Shown piece by piece: positions 45,587-54,214 of a stretch of DNA of 64,000 nt. Source of the stretch: PCRC01 sp040384665. Its GTDB lineage: Bacteria > Pseudomonadota > Gammaproteobacteria > Burkholderiales > Burkholderiaceae_C. The stretch's first letter is position 1; every line of letters starts with the position of its first letter. The translations under genes and the position numbers were made by a program. Where the stretch lies: NCBI GenBank assembly GCA_040384665.1, contig JAZKIY010000011.1:124001-188000 (forward strand), read 5' to 3'. The notes under the pieces were generated by a model, which was given only the letters and a program-made list of their open reading frames with translations, did not search any database and was not told where the DNA came from.

Positions 45587-47874
45587 CGCTGCGCTGGCCT
45601 TCGTTCAAGCTCGACCTCGGGTCGTCGCTGGCGCTGGCCTTTTTTCTGCTGTCGATGCTGCTCACCGTGCTGTTGACGCTGGCGATCGACACCACCGTGA
45701 GCCGGCAGGTCAAGTCCGAGATCGGCACCAACCTGGCCGAGCTGGCGGTGCAGACCACCAACCACCTGGACCGCTCGATGTTCGAGCGCTACCGCGAGGT
45801 GCAACTCATCAGCCAGCGCACCGGGCTGGACGGCGGGCCCGAGAACCTGCAGCAAACCCGGCAGACCCTGAACGCGCTGCAGCAGACCTACCCCTACTAC
45901 GCCTGGATCGGCCTGACCGACACCCGGGGCCAGGTGAAGGCCGCCACACAGGGCCTGCTGGAAGGGGCCGATGTGTCGGCTCGCCCCTGGTTCACCAACG
46001 CCAACAAGGGCGTTTATGTGGGCGACGTGCACGAGGCCAAACTGCTCGCCAAGCTGTTGCCCAACCCGACCAACGACCCCAAACGTTTTGTCGACGTGGC
46101 CTTTCCCTACCGCGACGCCAGCGGCGTGGTGGCCGGTGTGCTGGGCGCCCACATCGCCTGGCAATGGGCCAGCGACATCGTGCAGTCCATCGTGGCGCCG
46201 GTGGCGCGCGAGCGGCAGGTGCAGGTGGTGATCGTCGGGGTCGATGGCAAAGTGCTGCTCGGCCCCAAGGGTTTTGAAGGGCAGGCCGCGCCAGCCCACA
46301 GCAGCGCACCGGCAGATGGCCGCAGCGACTTTGGCGTCGCCGCCTGGCCCGACGGCCGCGAGTACCTGGTGGGCTACAGCACCAGCCGCGGCCACATGGG
46401 CTACCCCGGCCTGGGCTGGCGCATTCTGGTGCTGCAAGACCTGGACGAAGCCTACGCACCGGTCAAGGCGCTGCGCCAGCAGGTGCTGCTGGGCGGTGTG
46501 GCGATTGCGGCCCTGTTTTCCTTTCTGGCGCTGGTGGCGGCCCGTGCCATCACCCGCCCGTTGCTGGTGCTCGCCGACGAAGCCCAACGCATCGAAACCG
46601 GTGAACCGGTGACCATTGACCCCGGCGCGGCGGTGTACGCCGAGGTGGCGGCGCTGAGCGGCTCGCTGAGCTCATTGCTGGGCAGCCTGCAGCAGAAAGA
46701 AAGCGACCTGAAGCAGCTCAACGCCACGCTGGAAAAACGCGTCGGCCAGCGCACCACCGAGTTGCTGAAAGCCATGGCCACCGTGCGCGAGAACGAGTAC
46801 CGGGTGCGTGCGATCGTCGAGTCGGCCCAGGGTGCGTTTGTGGCCATGAACTTCCAGGGGCAGATCTCGGGCTGGAATTCGCAGTCAGAAAAACTGCTCG
46901 GCTGGCAGCGCGGTGAGGTCATGGGCCAGTCGCTGTTCGACACGCTGATCCCGGCGCGCTTCGTCAAGGGCTGGCAAGACGCGTTCCACAACTTCCTGGC
47001 CACCGAGCAGGCCGGTTTCATCAACCAGCGCATGGAGCGGCTGGTGCTCACCGCCCGTGGCGAAGAGCTGCCGGTGGAGATGAGCATTGCGCTGGTGAAC
47101 ACCGACAAGCTCAAGTTCTTCAGCGCATTTTTGTACGACATTTCCGAGCGCAAAGCGGTCGAGCGGATGAAGAGCGAGTTCATTTCCACCGTGTCGCACG
47201 AACTGCGCACGCCGCTCACCGGCATCTACGGCTCGCTCAGCCTGCTGGTGTCGGGCATGGCGGGCGAGTTGCCGGCCGATGTGAAGCCGCTCATCGAGAT
47301 GTCGCACAGCAGCACCGAGCGGCTGATCCGGCTCATCAACGACGTGCTCGACGTGGAGAAGATCGAGTCGCAGAGCATGCAGTACCACTTCCGGGTGCTG
47401 CCGCTGCGCCCGCTGGTGGCACAGGCGGTGGCCGCCACCCAGGCCTTTGCCGACCAGTACGGGGTGCGCCTGCTGCTGGAAGACGATGCCACCAACGCCG
47501 CGCCGGTGCAGGTGCGTGCCGACGCCGACCGGGTGGTCCAGGTGGTGGTCAATTTGCTGTCGAATGCTGCCAAGTTCTCGCCAGCGGGCGGTGCCACGGT
47601 GCAGGTTCGCATCGAGGCCCATGCCAGCGGGGTGCGTTTGTCGGTGCGCGACCAGGGCATTGGCATTCCAGACGGGTTTCGCAGCCGCGTGTTCGAACGC
47701 TTCGCCCAGGCCGACGCCTCAGACCGCCGGCAAAAGGGCGGCACCGGTCTGGGCCTGAGCATCTGCAAGAGCATCGTCGAGGCCCATGGTGGGCAGATCG
47801 GCTTTGTCAGTGCGCCCGGGCAGGGTACCACCTTCCACGTCGATTTGCCGGTCGCCAGCACCGAGGCGGCGTAG
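45583..47874 (+). CDS. Membrane sensor histidine kinase (Cache-HAMP-PAS-HisKA-HATPase)
   Basis: A 763-residue kinase. A membrane segment at about 12-35 is followed by a periplasmic Cache-type domain (40-300, with YYAWIGLTDTRGQV), a second membrane segment (about 303-323), HAMP, a coiled coil (LEKRVGQRTTELL), PAS (about 405-525), HisKA with the His in FISTVSHELRTPLTG, and HATPase with NLLSNAAKFSP, DQGIGIP and GGTGLGLSICKS. No receiver and no adjacent regulator, so its partner is elsewhere. It overlaps the flavoprotein stop by four bases. Confidence 0.88.
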   Translation: MTLRWPSFKLDLGSSLALAFFLLSMLLTVLLTLAIDTTVSRQVKSEIGTNLAELAVQTTNHLDRSMFERYREVQLISQRTGLDGGPENLQQTRQTLNALQQTYPYYAWIGLTDTRGQVKAATQGLLEGADVSARPWFTNANKGVYVGDVHEAKLLAKLLPNPTNDPKRFVDVAFPYRDASGVVAGVLGAHIAWQWASDIVQSIVAPVARERQVQVVIVGVDGKVLLGPKGFEGQAAPAHSSAPADGRSDFGVAAWPDGREYLVGYSTSRGHMGYPGLGWRILVLQDLDEAYAPVKALRQQVLLGGVAIAALFSFLALVAARAITRPLLVLADEAQRIETGEPVTIDPGAAVYAEVAALSGSLSSLLGSLQQKESDLKQLNATLEKRVGQRTTELLKAMATVRENEYRVRAIVESAQGAFVAMNFQGQISGWNSQSEKLLGWQRGEVMGQSLFDTLIPARFVKGWQDAFHNFLATEQAGFINQRMERLVLTARGEELPVEMSIALVNTDKLKFFSAFLYDISERKAVERMKSEFISTVSHELRTPLTGIYGSLSLLVSGMAGELPADVKPLIEMSHSSTERLIRLINDVLDVEKIESQSMQYHFRVLPLRPLVAQAVAATQAFADQYGVRLLLEDDATNAAPVQVRADADRVVQVVVNLLSNAAKFSPAGGATVQVRIEAHASGVRLSVRDQGIGIPDGFRSRVFERFAQADASDRRQKGGTGLGLSICKSIVEAHGGQIGFVSAPGQGTTFHVDLPVASTEAA

Positions 47875-48005
47875 GACAGGCACTACACCCAAGGGGCGTG
47901 CCGTCCCCTTACCAGCCCCTCTGCCCAGGCACACACTGGCCCTCCAGCGTGGTCACAAGACTTGGCAGTTGCCAGGCCATCCCTGCGCTTTCACGGGAGA
48001 CAGTC

Positions 48006-49112
48006 ATGAACATGCTTTTGAAAACAGGGGTGGTGGCGGTGGGGGCCATGGTGGCGGCACAGGCCATGGCGCAGGTGACGTTCTACGAACGCGATGGCTT
48101 TCAGGGCCGCTCGTTCAGCACCCAGCGCCAGATAGCCGACTTTGACCGCTTTGGCTTCAACGACCGCGCGTCGTCGGTGGATGTGACGCGCAACCGCTGG
48201 GAGGTGTGCGACGACGTGCGCTTCCGTGGCCGCTGTGTGGTGCTGCGCCCTGGCCGCTATGCCTCGCTGGAGGCGATGGGCCTGAACGACCGCGTGTCGT
48301 CGGTGCGCGCCATCAACAGCAATGCCCGTGTGGACGAGGGCCGTTACGCACCGCTGCCCGGTTCTGCACAAGTCACCGTCTTTGAACGCGAAGGTTTCCA
48401 GGGCCGCTCTTTCACCACCCAACAACCGGTGCTGAACCTGGCGCGCAATGGCTTCAACGGGCGTGCCGCGTCCATGCTGGTGGTGGGCGCGCCGTGGGAG
48501 GTGTGTGACGACGTGCGTTTTGATGGCCGCTGCGTGGTGCTGCGCCCTGGGCGCTACCCGTCGCTGGCCCAGGTGGGCGTGGGTGACCGCATCGCCTCGG
48601 TGCGGACGGTGGTCAGCAACGTGCGGGTGGAACAGGCGCCGTCCCGGCCAGCCGTGGGCAATGGCTACAACTACCGCCGCCGCGACAACGAAAACCTCTA
48701 CCAGGCGAGCGTGACCTCGGTGCGCGCGGTGGTGGGCACGCCAGAGCAGCGCTGCTGGGTGGAACGCGAGCAGGTGTCTCAGTCGCAGGCCAACGTGCCC
48801 GCCGCACTGGCGGGCGCGCTGATTGGCGGCATCCTGGGCCACCAGGTCGGGGGCGGCCGTGGCAAGGACTTTGCCACCGTGGGTGGTGCGGTGGCGGGCG
48901 GTGTGGTCGGTGCCGGGATTGGCCGCGACGCGAGTGGCCAGCCAGCCGCGACCCAAAGTGTTCAGCGTTGTGCCGCCGTGCCCAACCAGCAGCAGCGGCC
49001 CGACTACTGGGACGTGACCTACGTCTTCCGTGGCCAGGAGTACCGCATTCAGACCACCACGCCGCCGGGCGACACGGTGACCGTCAACGGGCAGGGCGAG
49101 CCCCGCGTCTGA
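48006..49112 (+). CDS. Secreted protein with two beta/gamma-crystallin domains and a glycine-zipper segment
   Basis: A 368-residue exported protein (signal about 1-22, cleavage after AMA). Two tandem repeats (about 23-105 and 117-200) share VTFYERDGFQGRSF / VTVFEREGFQGRSF and WEVCDDVRFRGRCVVLRPGRY / WEVCDDVRFDGRCVVLRPGRY, typical beta/gamma-crystallin Greek-key motifs. Then a glycine-zipper segment (ALAGALIGGILGHQVGGG, AVAGGVVGAGIG) and a C-terminal domain like that of 17-kDa surface antigens. Cell-envelope role inferred. The start has GGGAGA upstream. Confidence 0.82.
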   Translation: MNMLLKTGVVAVGAMVAAQAMAQVTFYERDGFQGRSFSTQRQIADFDRFGFNDRASSVDVTRNRWEVCDDVRFRGRCVVLRPGRYASLEAMGLNDRVSSVRAINSNARVDEGRYAPLPGSAQVTVFEREGFQGRSFTTQQPVLNLARNGFNGRAASMLVVGAPWEVCDDVRFDGRCVVLRPGRYPSLAQVGVGDRIASVRTVVSNVRVEQAPSRPAVGNGYNYRRRDNENLYQASVTSVRAVVGTPEQRCWVEREQVSQSQANVPAALAGALIGGILGHQVGGGRGKDFATVGGAVAGGVVGAGIGRDASGQPAATQSVQRCAAVPNQQQRPDYWDVTYVFRGQEYRIQTTTPPGDTVTVNGQGEPRV

Positions 49113-49143
49113 GCACCCATGGCCGTCTCCCGGTTGGGCGCCT

Positions 49144-50553
49144 TCAGGCGCCCGGCTTGGAGACGCCTTTGCGTTTCATCGTGCCCCAGGTGCCCTCGCG
49201 CTGGAAGATCCAGCGCCACAGGCCAATCAGGCGCCACCAGGCGCTGAGCTGGCGGTAGCCAAAGTTTTCCAGCACCACAAACAGCGCCAACACCGCCAAG
49301 TGCTTGGCCTTGGGGTAGATGTGGAAGGACATTTCCTCCAGCAGCAGGCCCGAGGCCGACAGCAAAATGCCCAGCCCAATCGCCAGGAACAGGAAGATGG
49401 CAAAAGCCTCCCATGAAATCCAGCCCAAGCAGAAAGCAAACGCCATGAACAGGTAGCCACCCAGTTCCACCACCGGCCCCAGCCATTCAAATGCCACCAT
49501 GAACGGAAAGGCCAGCCAGCCCGGTGGCCCGCCGCGGCGGTTGAACATCAGGCCCCAGTGGCTGGACAGGCTTTCCGACAGGCCACGCTGCCAGCGCACC
49601 CGCTGGTTCTTCAGCGTCTTGTGGTCTTCGGGCACCTCTGTCCAGCAGACCGGGTCGGGCACAAATTCAACCTTGTAGGGGATGCCGGCGTTGCGCAGGT
49701 GGTGGTGCATGCGGACCACGAGTTCCATGTCTTCGCCAATCGTGTTGGTGCGGTAGCCACCGACCTGGATCACCACCGCCGTCTTGAACAGCCCGAACGC
49801 GCCCGAGATGATGAGCATGGCCTGCATGCTGGACCAGCCGAGCCGGCCAAACAAAAAGGCGCGCAAATACTCCACCACCTGGAACAGCGCCCAGCCGTTG
49901 CGCGGCAGGCCGACGCGGGTGAGAAACCCGTCGCTGATGTCGCAGCCGTTCGCTACGCGGATGGTGCCGCCGGTGGCCACAATTTGGGGGTCGCTCAGGA
50001 AGGGCTTGGCCACGCGCTGCAGGCTGTCGCGCTGCAGGATCGAGTCCGCGTCCACACCGCAAAACAGCGGGAAGCGCGCGGCGTTGATGCCGGCGTTGAG
50101 CGAGTCGGCCTTGCCGCCGTTGTCTTTGTCGATGACGCGCAGGTTGGGGTGGCGGGTGGAGCGGTAAATGCCACGGATCGGCTTGGTGGCCAGCCGCACC
50201 CGGTAGGCCTCTGGGAAGGGCAGCAGGCCGAACTCTTTTTTCAGCACCTCCAGCGTGCCGTCTTTCGAGCCGTCGTTGACAACGACGATCTCGAACTCCG
50301 AATACGAGAGCTGCAGCATCGAACGGATGGCCGGCGCGATGGTGGTCTCTTCGTTGTAGGCCGGCACCAGGATGCTGATGGCCGGCTCCAGGCCTGAGAA
50401 CACCTGTGGCAGGTCGTTCAGCAAGCGCTCCTGGGTGTTGCGGTGCAGCGCCACGATGGACACCAGGTTCAAGAGCAGGTAGCCCCCGTTCAGCGCCACG
50501 AAATAGCACAGGATGAACCAGGTCAGGAAGTCGACAATGATGTGTTCGCTCAT
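49144..50553 (-). CDS. Processive family-2 glycosyltransferase (membrane polysaccharide synthase type)
   Basis: A 469-residue protein: N-terminal membrane segment (about 8-35), a GT2 catalytic domain with VPAYNEE, VVNDGSKDGT, DKDNGGKADSLNAG, the DxD in GVDADS, GEDMEL and the acceptor motif QRVRWQRG (QxxRW), then about four C-terminal membrane segments. This matches synthases such as PgaC or hyaluronan synthase; the polymer is unknown. The start overlaps the stop of the HEAT-protein gene (ATGA). No c-di-GMP PilZ domain is present. Confidence 0.88.
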   Translation of the reverse strand: MSEHIIVDFLTWFILCYFVALNGGYLLLNLVSIVALHRNTQERLLNDLPQVFSGLEPAISILVPAYNEETTIAPAIRSMLQLSYSEFEIVVVNDGSKDGTLEVLKKEFGLLPFPEAYRVRLATKPIRGIYRSTRHPNLRVIDKDNGGKADSLNAGINAARFPLFCGVDADSILQRDSLQRVAKPFLSDPQIVATGGTIRVANGCDISDGFLTRVGLPRNGWALFQVVEYLRAFLFGRLGWSSMQAMLIISGAFGLFKTAVVIQVGGYRTNTIGEDMELVVRMHHHLRNAGIPYKVEFVPDPVCWTEVPEDHKTLKNQRVRWQRGLSESLSSHWGLMFNRRGGPPGWLAFPFMVAFEWLGPVVELGGYLFMAFAFCLGWISWEAFAIFLFLAIGLGILLSASGLLLEEMSFHIYPKAKHLAVLALFVVLENFGYRQLSAWWRLIGLWRWIFQREGTWGTMKRKGVSKPGA

Positions 50554-51614
50554 GCACCCACCCGTTCTGCAAACACCTGGTTCAGAATGTCCTGCGCGTA
50601 GCGGTCCGGGCTGTTCTGGCGCAGGGCCGCCATCTCGGCCGCTGTGACAAACGGCAGACCGGCCAGCGCCTGGGCCGCGCGGTAGCGCACCCACCATTCG
50701 CGGTCCTGCAGCGCATCGGCCAGCAAGGGCACATCGCCCGGCTCGCCGATGCGGCCCAGGCATTTCACGGCCTGCACGCGGATGGTCCAGTCGGCGTGCT
50801 TGGCAAAGCCGCGCACCTGTGGCAACAGCGCGGTGTTGTTCACCAGCCGCAGGCCGGCCACCAGAATGTCCACCGGCCGCGCCGCATCCACCAGGTAGGC
50901 CAGTACCTCGGCGGGCAGGTTGAGTTTGAGCACCTCGGCCAGCCGCATCAGCCGGCCCATGTTGGCGGGGTCGACGCGGGTGATCTTGCGCGACAGCAGG
51001 CCTTCGAGTTCGGTGCGGGAAGCCGCCAGCATCACCGCCAGGCGGTTGATGTCCCAGTCGTGCCGCTTGATGAGCAGCGGCATCAGGTGCTGCACGCCGC
51101 GCACCGGGTCAATTTGCAGCAGCGCGCGGGCGGCCTGCAGCGACACCAGGCTGTCGTCGCCGACGGCCTGCGCAAACAACGCGTCCCAGGCGCTTTTGTC
51201 GCGCAGGTGGCCCAGCGCGAGGATGGCCAGCAGCCGTTCGGATCGCCGCCCACGGGTCAGCCACTGCTGTGCGAATTTCGGCACTTTCAGCGCAAAGCCC
51301 ACCTGGTTCAGCGTCTGGCTGGCGCTGCCGCGCAAAGACTCTTGCAGGTAGCTCCAGTACTTGAGAAAAGACATTTGGTCGGCCCTGGCCAGGGTGGGCA
51401 GGGCACGCACCGAACCGCCGGCCAGCACCTCGAGCAGGGCCGGGCGCCAGACCGCCAGAAAATCCGCTTCGCGCCGCTCGGCACGGCGCAGCCGGTAGCG
51501 CAGCACCATGATGGACACGGCCATCAGCAGCGTCAACAGCACGCTGACAACGCCGGCCCAGAACGCGAGTTCCAGCAGCGTGTCAGAAGGTGTATTGGGC
51601 ACCAAGTCGCGCAC
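50550..51614 (-). CDS. Membrane-anchored HEAT-repeat protein
   Basis: A 354-residue protein with one N-terminal membrane segment (about 15-38) and a basic stop-transfer sequence (RYRLRRAERRE). A cytoplasmic alpha-solenoid of HEAT repeats follows, clearest in IRVQAVKCLGRIGEPGDVPLL and WVRYRAAQALAGLPF. Probable scaffold for the GT2 synthase whose start it overlaps. The start is uncertain: GTG at 51614 overlaps yaiO by 32 bases; GTG at 51602 is the alternative. Confidence 0.75.
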   Translation of the reverse strand: MRDLVPNTPSDTLLELAFWAGVVSVLLTLLMAVSIMVLRYRLRRAERREADFLAVWRPALLEVLAGGSVRALPTLARADQMSFLKYWSYLQESLRGSASQTLNQVGFALKVPKFAQQWLTRGRRSERLLAILALGHLRDKSAWDALFAQAVGDDSLVSLQAARALLQIDPVRGVQHLMPLLIKRHDWDINRLAVMLAASRTELEGLLSRKITRVDPANMGRLMRLAEVLKLNLPAEVLAYLVDAARPVDILVAGLRLVNNTALLPQVRGFAKHADWTIRVQAVKCLGRIGEPGDVPLLADALQDREWWVRYRAAQALAGLPFVTAAEMAALRQNSPDRYAQDILNQVFAERVGA

Positions 51615-52350
51615 CGTTGCGGGTGTAGAAGCTGCCCTGAGAAGTGCTGCCCAGCGCGTAGTTCACCGCCCACTGCGGGCTGACCCAGTGCCGGCCCACC
51701 AGCGCGATGGACTTGATGTCGGCGATCACCACGTTGTTGCCACCCACCGGTGTGGCCTCTTCGCCCACGGCGGCAATCAGGCCGACCGAGTTGCGGTCGC
51801 CGTAGTAGTAGTTGCCACGCACCGAGCCGCTGTAGGCCGAGGTGCCCAAAGCACGAACCGGGCTGAACGACACCAGCCAGCTGAACGACGAGAAGTAGTG
51901 CTCCAGCCCGACGCTGGCCTGGTTCACTGTGGTCGCGTCGTAGCGGGTGTGTTTCAGGCCCAGGTGGGCCAGCCAGGCGGGCGCGAACTCGTACTGGCTG
52001 GTCAGCCCGACGCCGTGTTTGGCCAGCACCCGGTGGGTGTTGCTGTAGTTGCCTTCCAGGCCCACCACCCACTGCGGGGCCAGCGGGAGCGTGTAGCCGG
52101 CAGACACCTGGGTGTCTTTGAGCCCGAAGCGGCGCGTCTCCACCACGCCGACATCCACCTGCCGGTATTTGCCCAGGCTGTGGCTGAGGCGCAGGCCGGT
52201 TTCTTTCCAGTCCGGGCTGCCGTTGTTGAGGTGGTTGCGCTCGTGACTGACCTCGACAGAGGTGGCGCGGTCGGTGGTCTGGGCGTGCAGCGGCAGGGCG
52301 CCGAGCAGGGGCAGCAAGAGGGCGATTTTGAAGGGGGTGAAAGGGGTCAT
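51583..52350 (-). CDS. YaiO-family outer-membrane beta-barrel protein
   Basis: A 255-residue protein with a signal peptide (about 1-23, cleavage after LHA) and alternating strands through to a C-terminal GARLGAQYTF with terminal Phe. VEVSHERNHLNNGSPDWKET and the Y-rich strands resemble YaiO. It would be the outer-membrane component of the polysaccharide operon. It overlaps the receiver gene upstream (ATGA) and the HEAT gene downstream. Confidence 0.8.
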   Translation of the reverse strand: MTPFTPFKIALLLPLLGALPLHAQTTDRATSVEVSHERNHLNNGSPDWKETGLRLSHSLGKYRQVDVGVVETRRFGLKDTQVSAGYTLPLAPQWVVGLEGNYSNTHRVLAKHGVGLTSQYEFAPAWLAHLGLKHTRYDATTVNQASVGLEHYFSSFSWLVSFSPVRALGTSAYSGSVRGNYYYGDRNSVGLIAAVGEEATPVGGNNVVIADIKSIALVGRHWVSPQWAVNYALGSTSQGSFYTRNGARLGAQYTF

Positions 52351-52736
52351 GTGGGCACCTGTGTCAAACGCCGCAACCGGGCCAGCAACTCGTTCGGCTG
52401 GAACGGTTTGACGATGTAGTCGTTGGCGCCGGCGTCCAGCGCACGCACGATGTCCTGCTCTTGTGTTTTGGCCGTCAGCATGATGACCGGCACCTTTTGC
52501 CAGCCCGGCTGGGCCCGCAGCAAGCGCACCAGCTCAAAACCGTCGATGTAGGGCAGCATCACGTCCAGCAACACGATGCTGGGCGCACTTTCGGTTTCAA
52601 TGAACTGCTTGGCGGCCCGGCCGTCACGCGCCTGGTGCACGCGGTATTGCCCACGTTCCAGCATGAACTTGAGCAGGTGGGCAATGTGGTCGTCGTCCTC
52701 CACCACCAGCACCGACGGTAAGGCCGCGCTGGTCAT
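52347..52736 (-). CDS. Receiver-only response regulator of the polysaccharide operon
   Basis: A 129-residue receiver: VVEDDDHIA, phospho-Asp in LLDVMLPYIDG, LTAKTQ and IVKPFQPNEL, all key residues present and no output domain. It is the first gene of the operon and overlaps yaiO. A longer frame reaching 53198 is rejected because it crosses the SRP RNA gene. It could control polymer synthesis by protein contact, perhaps through the HEAT protein. Confidence 0.85.
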   Translation of the reverse strand: MTSAALPSVLVVEDDDHIAHLLKFMLERGQYRVHQARDGRAAKQFIETESAPSIVLLDVMLPYIDGFELVRLLRAQPGWQKVPVIMLTAKTQEQDIVRALDAGANDYIVKPFQPNELLARLRRLTQVPT

Positions 52737-52832
52737 GGGGTGTGGGTAAAAATGGCCATGGCAACCATCGTAATCGACATTGCCACGGCTTGAAGGACAG
52801 CGACCACGGCAATGCCCTGGTGCGAGAAGAAG

Positions 52833-52928
52833 TTGACGAGCCTTGACCCCGGCACTGACTCCACAGTTAGGGCTGCTTGGTTCCCCACCTGACCCGGTTG
52901 GCCGCTTTACCATGCGGGAAGGCCCGTC
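52833..52928 (-). ncRNA. ffs: 4.5S signal recognition particle RNA
   Basis: The minus strand contains the conserved SRP RNA apical region GGTCAGGTGGGGAACC followed by AAGCAGCC, with a GGAA tetraloop. The ends pair: GACGGGCCTT at the 5' side with AAGGCTCGTC at the 3' side (one G-U pair). Length about 95 nucleotides, the size of bacterial small SRP RNA. It binds Ffh to target nascent membrane proteins. CTTCTTCTC follows the 3' end. Confidence 0.9.
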
Positions 52929-52935
52929 ACCCGCG

Positions 52936-52941
52936 ATTGTA
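52936..52941 (-). promoter_or_regulatory. Predicted -10 element of ffs
   Basis: TACAAT on the minus strand, seven bases before the inferred 5' end of the SRP RNA. That is the spacing expected for a -10 box. The -35 is not clear. Confidence 0.5.
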
Positions 52942-53079
52942 AGCGGTGCCAGACAGGGCCATACAGCAAAACCCGGTTCACCCACAGTGGCAGGGGAGAT
53001 AGCGGTTCGCCCTAGCATCAAAGCCTGATGTGGAGAGAGATTCCCCACGTTCTTTGTTTTCAGAACAGGACACCATCCC

Positions 53080-54168
53080 ATGCCGACCACCCTTTTCAGC
53101 CCGCTGCAACTCGGCTCCACCACCCTGAACAACCGCATCGTGATGGCGCCGTTGACGCGCAGCCGAGCCGGTGATGGCAACGTGCCCCATGCGCTCAACG
53201 CGCTGTACTACGCCCAGCGCGCCAGCGCCGGCCTGATCATTGCCGAGGCGACCCAGGTCATGCCCGAAGGCCAAGGCTACATCACCACCCCCGGCATCCA
53301 CAGCGGCGAACAGACCGCCGGCTGGAAGGCTGTGACGGATGCGGTGCACGCCAACGGCGGCCGCATCTTCCTGCAGCTGTGGCATGTGGGCCGCATCTCG
53401 CACACGTCGTTCCAGCCCCATGCCGCCGCACCGGTGGCGCCCTCGGCCATTCAGGCCGAAGGCAAGACCTACACCCGTGACGGTTTTGTGCCACTGTCCA
53501 AGCCCCGCGCCCTGGACACCGACGAGATCCCCGGCATCGTGGCCGCTTACGCACAGGCCACCCGCAACGCGCTGGAAGCCGGCTTTGACGGGGTGGAGGT
53601 GCACGCCGCCAACGGCTATTTGATTGACCAGTTCCTGCGCGACAAAACCAACCAACGCACCGACGAATACGGTGGCAGCTTCGAGAACCGCAGCCGCTTC
53701 CTGCTGGAGGTGGTGGACGCGGTGACCACGGTGGCGGGCGCCAGCCGGGTGGGGCTGCGCATCTCGCCACAAAACGCGTTCAACGACATTGCCGACAGCC
53801 AGCCTCAGGCCCTGTTCAACCATGTGGCCGAGCAGTTGGCCCCGCGCAAGCTGGCCTACCTGCACGTGATTGAAGGCGACATGACCGGCGCGCCCGCTGC
53901 GCCGTTCGACTACGCGGCCCTCAAAAACCTGTTCGGGGGCCTGTACATGGCCAACAACGGTTACGACAAGGCCCGTGCCAGCGCCGCCCTGGCCGAAGGC
54001 CGCGCCGACCTGGTGGCGTTTGGCAAGCCCTTCATCGCCAACCCCGACCTGGTGACCCGCTTTCTGCTGGACGCGCCGCTCAACCCGCTGCAGTCGGCCA
54101 CGCTCTACGGCGGCAGCCAGGCGGGTTACACCGATTACCCATTGCTGCAGTCCACCGCCGCGGCCTGA
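53080..54168 (+). CDS. nemA: Old Yellow Enzyme-type alkene reductase
   Basis: A 362-residue FMN-dependent TIM-barrel enzyme that reduces activated C=C bonds or nitro compounds with NAD(P)H. Landmarks: NRIVMAPLTRSRA, LQLWHVGRISH, GFDGVEVHAANGYLIDQFL with the substrate His/Asn pair, DEYGGSFENRSRF, and VAFGKPFIANPDL. It is probably monocistronic, placed between ffs (divergent) and dnaX. Confidence 0.93.
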   Translation: MPTTLFSPLQLGSTTLNNRIVMAPLTRSRAGDGNVPHALNALYYAQRASAGLIIAEATQVMPEGQGYITTPGIHSGEQTAGWKAVTDAVHANGGRIFLQLWHVGRISHTSFQPHAAAPVAPSAIQAEGKTYTRDGFVPLSKPRALDTDEIPGIVAAYAQATRNALEAGFDGVEVHAANGYLIDQFLRDKTNQRTDEYGGSFENRSRFLLEVVDAVTTVAGASRVGLRISPQNAFNDIADSQPQALFNHVAEQLAPRKLAYLHVIEGDMTGAPAAPFDYAALKNLFGGLYMANNGYDKARASAALAEGRADLVAFGKPFIANPDLVTRFLLDAPLNPLQSATLYGGSQAGYTDYPLLQSTAAA

Positions 54169-54202
54169 CGGCACCGCACCGAGGCGGGCCCTGCGTGGCC
54201 CG

Positions 54203-54208
54203 TAGAAT
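54203..54208 (+). promoter_or_regulatory. Possible -10 element for dnaX, implying a leaderless start
   Basis: TAGAAT ends six bases before the dnaX ATG. If used, transcription would begin at or next to the start codon. No ribosome binding site is visible upstream of the ATG. Confidence 0.4.
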
Positions 54209-54214
54209 CCGCGC

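Noticed and set aside
52737..53198. N-terminal extension of the receiver protein upstream of 52736
   Set aside because: It runs through the SRP RNA and the extra residues look random; the receiver fold starts at MTSAALPSVLVVEDDD.
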